DNA from: Irineochytrium annulatum
Lineage: Eukaryota; Chytridiomycota; Chytridiomycetes; Chytridiales; Chytridiaceae
Direction of reading: 5' to 3'
Length of the DNA: 11,463 bases
Assembly: GCA_027600665.1 (NCBI GenBank)
Contig: JADGJL010000652.1
Location: 1-11,463 of the forward strand
The notes under the pieces are model-generated. The model ran no database searches, had not been told where the DNA came from, and worked only from the letters and a program-made list of their open reading frames with translations. Positions 9,173 through 11,463 of this stretch are shown here, piece after piece (the first letter of the stretch is position 1; the number at the start of each line of letters is the position of its first letter). The translations under genes and the position numbers were made by a program.

Positions 9173-9924
9173 GCGTGAGCGACTGAGTAGTCGAGTGTCT
9201 GGGAGGGCGAGTTACCCTCAGTTTTTATTTCTTACGTATCCTTTAAGTCAATTATCTACAAAAGGTTGTTGACGTGCCTGAGCTCATCTCTGTATATCCT
9301 TATCCCGTAAATAATGCTTCCACAAATAAAATGACCTTCCATTCCACTTGAACACTCTTCGAGATTTAGCGCTTGTGTACTTTGTTCATGCGCATGGAGT
9401 GCGTGCATAGATATTGCCCACCGTCTCATGGCTGGGTGGTCTACCGGCTCTGTTTGCTTGCTACATTAAATTTGTGACTAAAGGATAACCTTCTGAAATG
9501 TCTTTAATTTCTAACATGATCAAAATGCTTACAAGTTACGAAGTATGCTTACATTTGCCACAACGTGAACGACGAATTAGAGGGTTACTGAAGTGTACAG
9601 AGCAAAGTGAGAACAAAAAAAAATCACAAACCAAACTTACAAGCAAAAATCAAGCTGCAGGAAATACAAATCGAAAATAAATAATTAAAAAAGCAATATA
9701 AAAAACACAATTGAAAATCACAAAGCACAGAAGGACAAAAGCAGAAAGTACAGGGATAGACGAATAAGTCAAATATTTTTGGACGGAATACGAACAGGGG
9801 AACAACGGTCGAAGCAGAGATTAAGCTATGGATGACTAGGACAAGTTGGAGACGCAGGCAAAGGGAATGGTAAGAAAGCCAGCAACAATACTGAACATCG
9901 GACCCGCCGACAAAGCAGAATGAG
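9173..9924. other. Convergent intergenic spacer with A-rich tract
   Basis: The two flanking genes end towards each other, so this spacer holds two 3' UTRs. From about 9611 to 9750 the plus strand is dominated by A, with runs of up to nine; this would be U-rich 3' UTR for the minus-strand gene. A 60-codon open frame at 9498-9680 (Lys/Asn-rich) is a by-product of the A-richness. I see no tRNA, repeat array or mobile element. Confidence 0.55.
9325..9330 (+). terminator. Candidate poly(A) signal AATAAA of the pepsin-like gene
   Basis: An exact AATAAA hexamer lies about 150 nt after the stop codon at 9170-9172, in an AT-rich context. A second plus-strand AATAAA near 9676 is inside the A-rich tract and is less telling. 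Confidence 0.5.
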
Positions 9925-11226
9925 CTAAGGCAAAATCGTGCTGAAGATCAAACCGATCATCAGGCAACCTCCCAGACACCACGCCCTCTCCACAACATTT
10001 ACAGCCAGTGAGAAACCTGCCGACCTAGCCGCCGCCGTCGTCATCGGCGCGCTCCCATCCCCACCCGCCGCCGTCGTCACAACCGCCGAAGCCGTGTTAT
10101 CGGCCACAGGCGTCGCTGTCGCCGTCGTCATGGTGGACTTCCCAATATCTCCAAAGAACGGCCCCAGCGTCGTTTGGCTAGGCGGCGGCAGTTGGACCTC
10201 AAACACTTTCACCTGGCCCGTCTGAACGTCCGTGAGCGTGAAGCCCGGTCGGTCGACGTAGCCCATGGTGTTGTAGCAGCCCGCCGTGTCGTTCTTTGCG
10301 TTGCAGGGGTCGTTAAGGCCCGTGCCGCCTTCACAACTGTTTGCCACATGTAAGAAAGAGGATGCATGCAAGATTGTTTTTGCAAGGCGGGATACATACA
10401 CTCGCATGCAGAAGATGCCGTCCCCGGCCTGCTCGACGTATTGCGTGAGTCCCGGGTGTTGGGTCGCGTCGACGCCGGAGTAAGGCTCCTTCCCACAGTA
10501 CCGGTACGGCACGCTGTCGTACTGCCCACCATCATCTAAAATGACAATGCAGGTCAGTCTCAAACAAGCCCCGACATAGAAGTGGCTGCAGATGAAAAAA
10601 TGCAATACCATAAGCTCCCAGCTGCGATCCCACACAGTTGACGTTCAAGTATCCGCAGTCCATGCGCCCGCTGATCTGCCAGTATCGCTTGCCGAGTGTT
10701 GTGAAGTTCTTGACGACGTGCGCGGACATGATGCCGCCTTGCGGTAAAGGGAGGGAGCCGGGTGGAAGGTACGCGCCCATGCAGTACGATTGCACAAACC
10801 CTTCGCCTTGGACGATTGATGGCGCAAAGCCCTGCGAATAGTATTGCGCTTTCTGATTCTCAGCGTTAGGAAAAAATCGACTCCACCCGCGCATTGCAAT
10901 CATCGACGGAGAACGAACCAGGTACGGGCTTTCGGGATTCGGGAGGTTGATGCAGAAGTGGAGGGGGTCAGCAATGTAGACTTGCTGGCCCTTGACGGGA
11001 TGCGGGAGTGGCAGCGCGTACGGATCCGGCTGGGGACCCATGTCGAAACCTGCATCAGAAGTCGCCGGTGCGCGTGAGTTAGGGAAGGTGCAATGCAGCA
11101 CGCAAAGCTGGCCCGCAGGAAAAACGATGGCGCACCTTTCTGACGGCATATTGTGAGGTTGGGGAAAGACGAAGGGACGGGGACATAGGTCGGGAACGGG
11201 GCCGTCGGGGTCACGGTTAGCGACAT
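9925..11226 (-). CDS. Putative extracellular cysteine-containing protein with GPI-like C-terminal tail; function unknown
   Basis: Modelled exons are 11226-11136, 11049-10919, 10852-10609, 10535-10400 and 10336-9925, giving 337 aa. All introns are GT-AG (86, 66, 73 and 63 nt), and the first two have a CTAAC branch site. The body has regularly placed Cys (C27, C63, C98, C140, C147, C169 and three more near 200-220) and motifs such as KGQQVYIADPLHFC, YVEQAGDGIFCMRVC and YDDGGQYDS. This resembles uncharacterised secreted proteins of basidiomycetes as I remember them; I cannot name a family. A Thr/Ala/Ser-rich stalk (about 250-310) is followed by a hydrophobic end (about 319-337, AWCLGGCLMIGLIFSTILP), as in GPI-anchored proteins. 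N-glycosylation sequons occur at N23, N123 (NFT) and in the stalk. Oddly, no signal peptide is visible after ATG 11226. The frame is open further upstream, so an upstream exon, perhaps beyond the window, may supply it. The start is the weakest part. Confidence 0.78.
10853..10918 (-). other. Stop-free, in-frame 66-nt intron in the surface-protein gene
   Basis: The sequence reads CTG|GTTCGT at the donor, has a T-run and CCTAACGC branch site about 13 nt before the end, and AATCAG at the acceptor. Its length is a multiple of three and it has no stop, so a naive translation runs straight through it, adding 22 residues. Removing it joins SPYL to KAQYYSQG, restoring a compact segment between C63 and C98. 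Confidence 0.7.
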
Positions 11227-11463
11227 CTTGGGATGTGCTGGGACGGAAGGCTGTGGGGATTGCGATGGATGAGGTCGACTCCAACCTCGTCGCCTGCGGA
11301 GGAAATGGAGTGTGGTGAACCGCGAGGTGTGCGTGGATTGCCGGAGGGGAGGACGGCGGGAAACCGGATGGCGGGCTAACGCATGGCTGCTGAGTCCAGC
11401 ATGGCGGACACCCCGAAGACTTCAGCCCTCCGCCACCCTGAACGCCACTTGACAGGTATTTTT
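11227..11463 (-). other. Upstream flank of the surface-protein gene; no gene supported
   Basis: GC-rich sequence with no hydrophobic signal-peptide-like exon in any minus-strand frame. An acceptor-like site (pyrimidine stretch ending CCGCAG, about 11300) might join an exon beyond the window. It is either promoter/5' UTR or part of a missing 5' exon. Confidence 0.35.

Noticed and set aside
9400..9470. tRNA-like fragment (GGCTGGGTGGTCTACCGG)
   Set aside because: No T-loop motif and no four-arm fold could be drawn by eye, so it is not called as a tRNA.
9498..9680. 60-codon plus-strand frame
   Set aside because: Lys/Asn/Thr-rich product of an A-rich 3' flank; no coding signal.
11050..11135. Unspliced reading from an ATG at 11284 through this segment
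   Set aside because: The frame is open, but the segment has a donor, a CTAACTC branch site and a GCAG acceptor. The spliced join gives a continuous CRQKGFDMGP segment that fits the protein better. The alternative is not fully excluded.

Overview
The window looks like nuclear DNA of a filamentous or yeast-like fungus, most probably a basidiomycete. The genes are GC-rich and broken by many short GT-AG introns (about 31-86 nt), several with a CTAAC branch site. The proteins are eukaryotic: a PHD-TFIIS-SPOC transcription factor, a CAMK-type protein kinase, a secreted pepsin-like protein and a secreted/GPI-like cysteine protein of a kind I associate with basidiomycetes. No bacterial, viral, CRISPR, rRNA, tRNA or transposon feature is recognisable. 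I rebuilt all exon structures by hand from splice sites, phase and protein-family fit; no search was run.

Layout. Positions 1-3805 (minus strand) hold a BYE1-like gene in six exons, with its 3' end beyond the left edge. A 300-bp spacer (3806-4104) carries the BYE1 upstream region and a likely poly(A) signal of the next gene. Positions 4105-6579 (minus) encode a complete serine/threonine kinase in six exons with a long tail of unknown function. Positions 6580-7729 form a 1.15-kb divergent intergenic region containing one unassigned open frame. Positions 7730-9172 (plus) encode a pepsin-family protein in three exons. Positions 9173-9924 are a convergent, partly A-rich spacer. Positions 9925-11226 (minus) encode an extracellular cysteine-containing protein with a GPI-like tail in five exons; its true N-terminus is uncertain. 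Positions 11227-11463 show no supported gene.

The genes do not form a pathway: two are intracellular regulators and two are predicted cell-surface or secreted proteins. The most interesting observation is that the pepsin-like protein has lost its catalytic machinery. The first DTG is STS, the flap tyrosine position is Asp, and the second DTG is DLS. It is therefore probably a non-proteolytic aspartic-protease homologue. Other points are a cluster of extremely short introns in the kinase gene, a stop-free in-frame intron in the surface-protein gene, and a G-quadruplex-type motif in the last codons of the protease-like gene.
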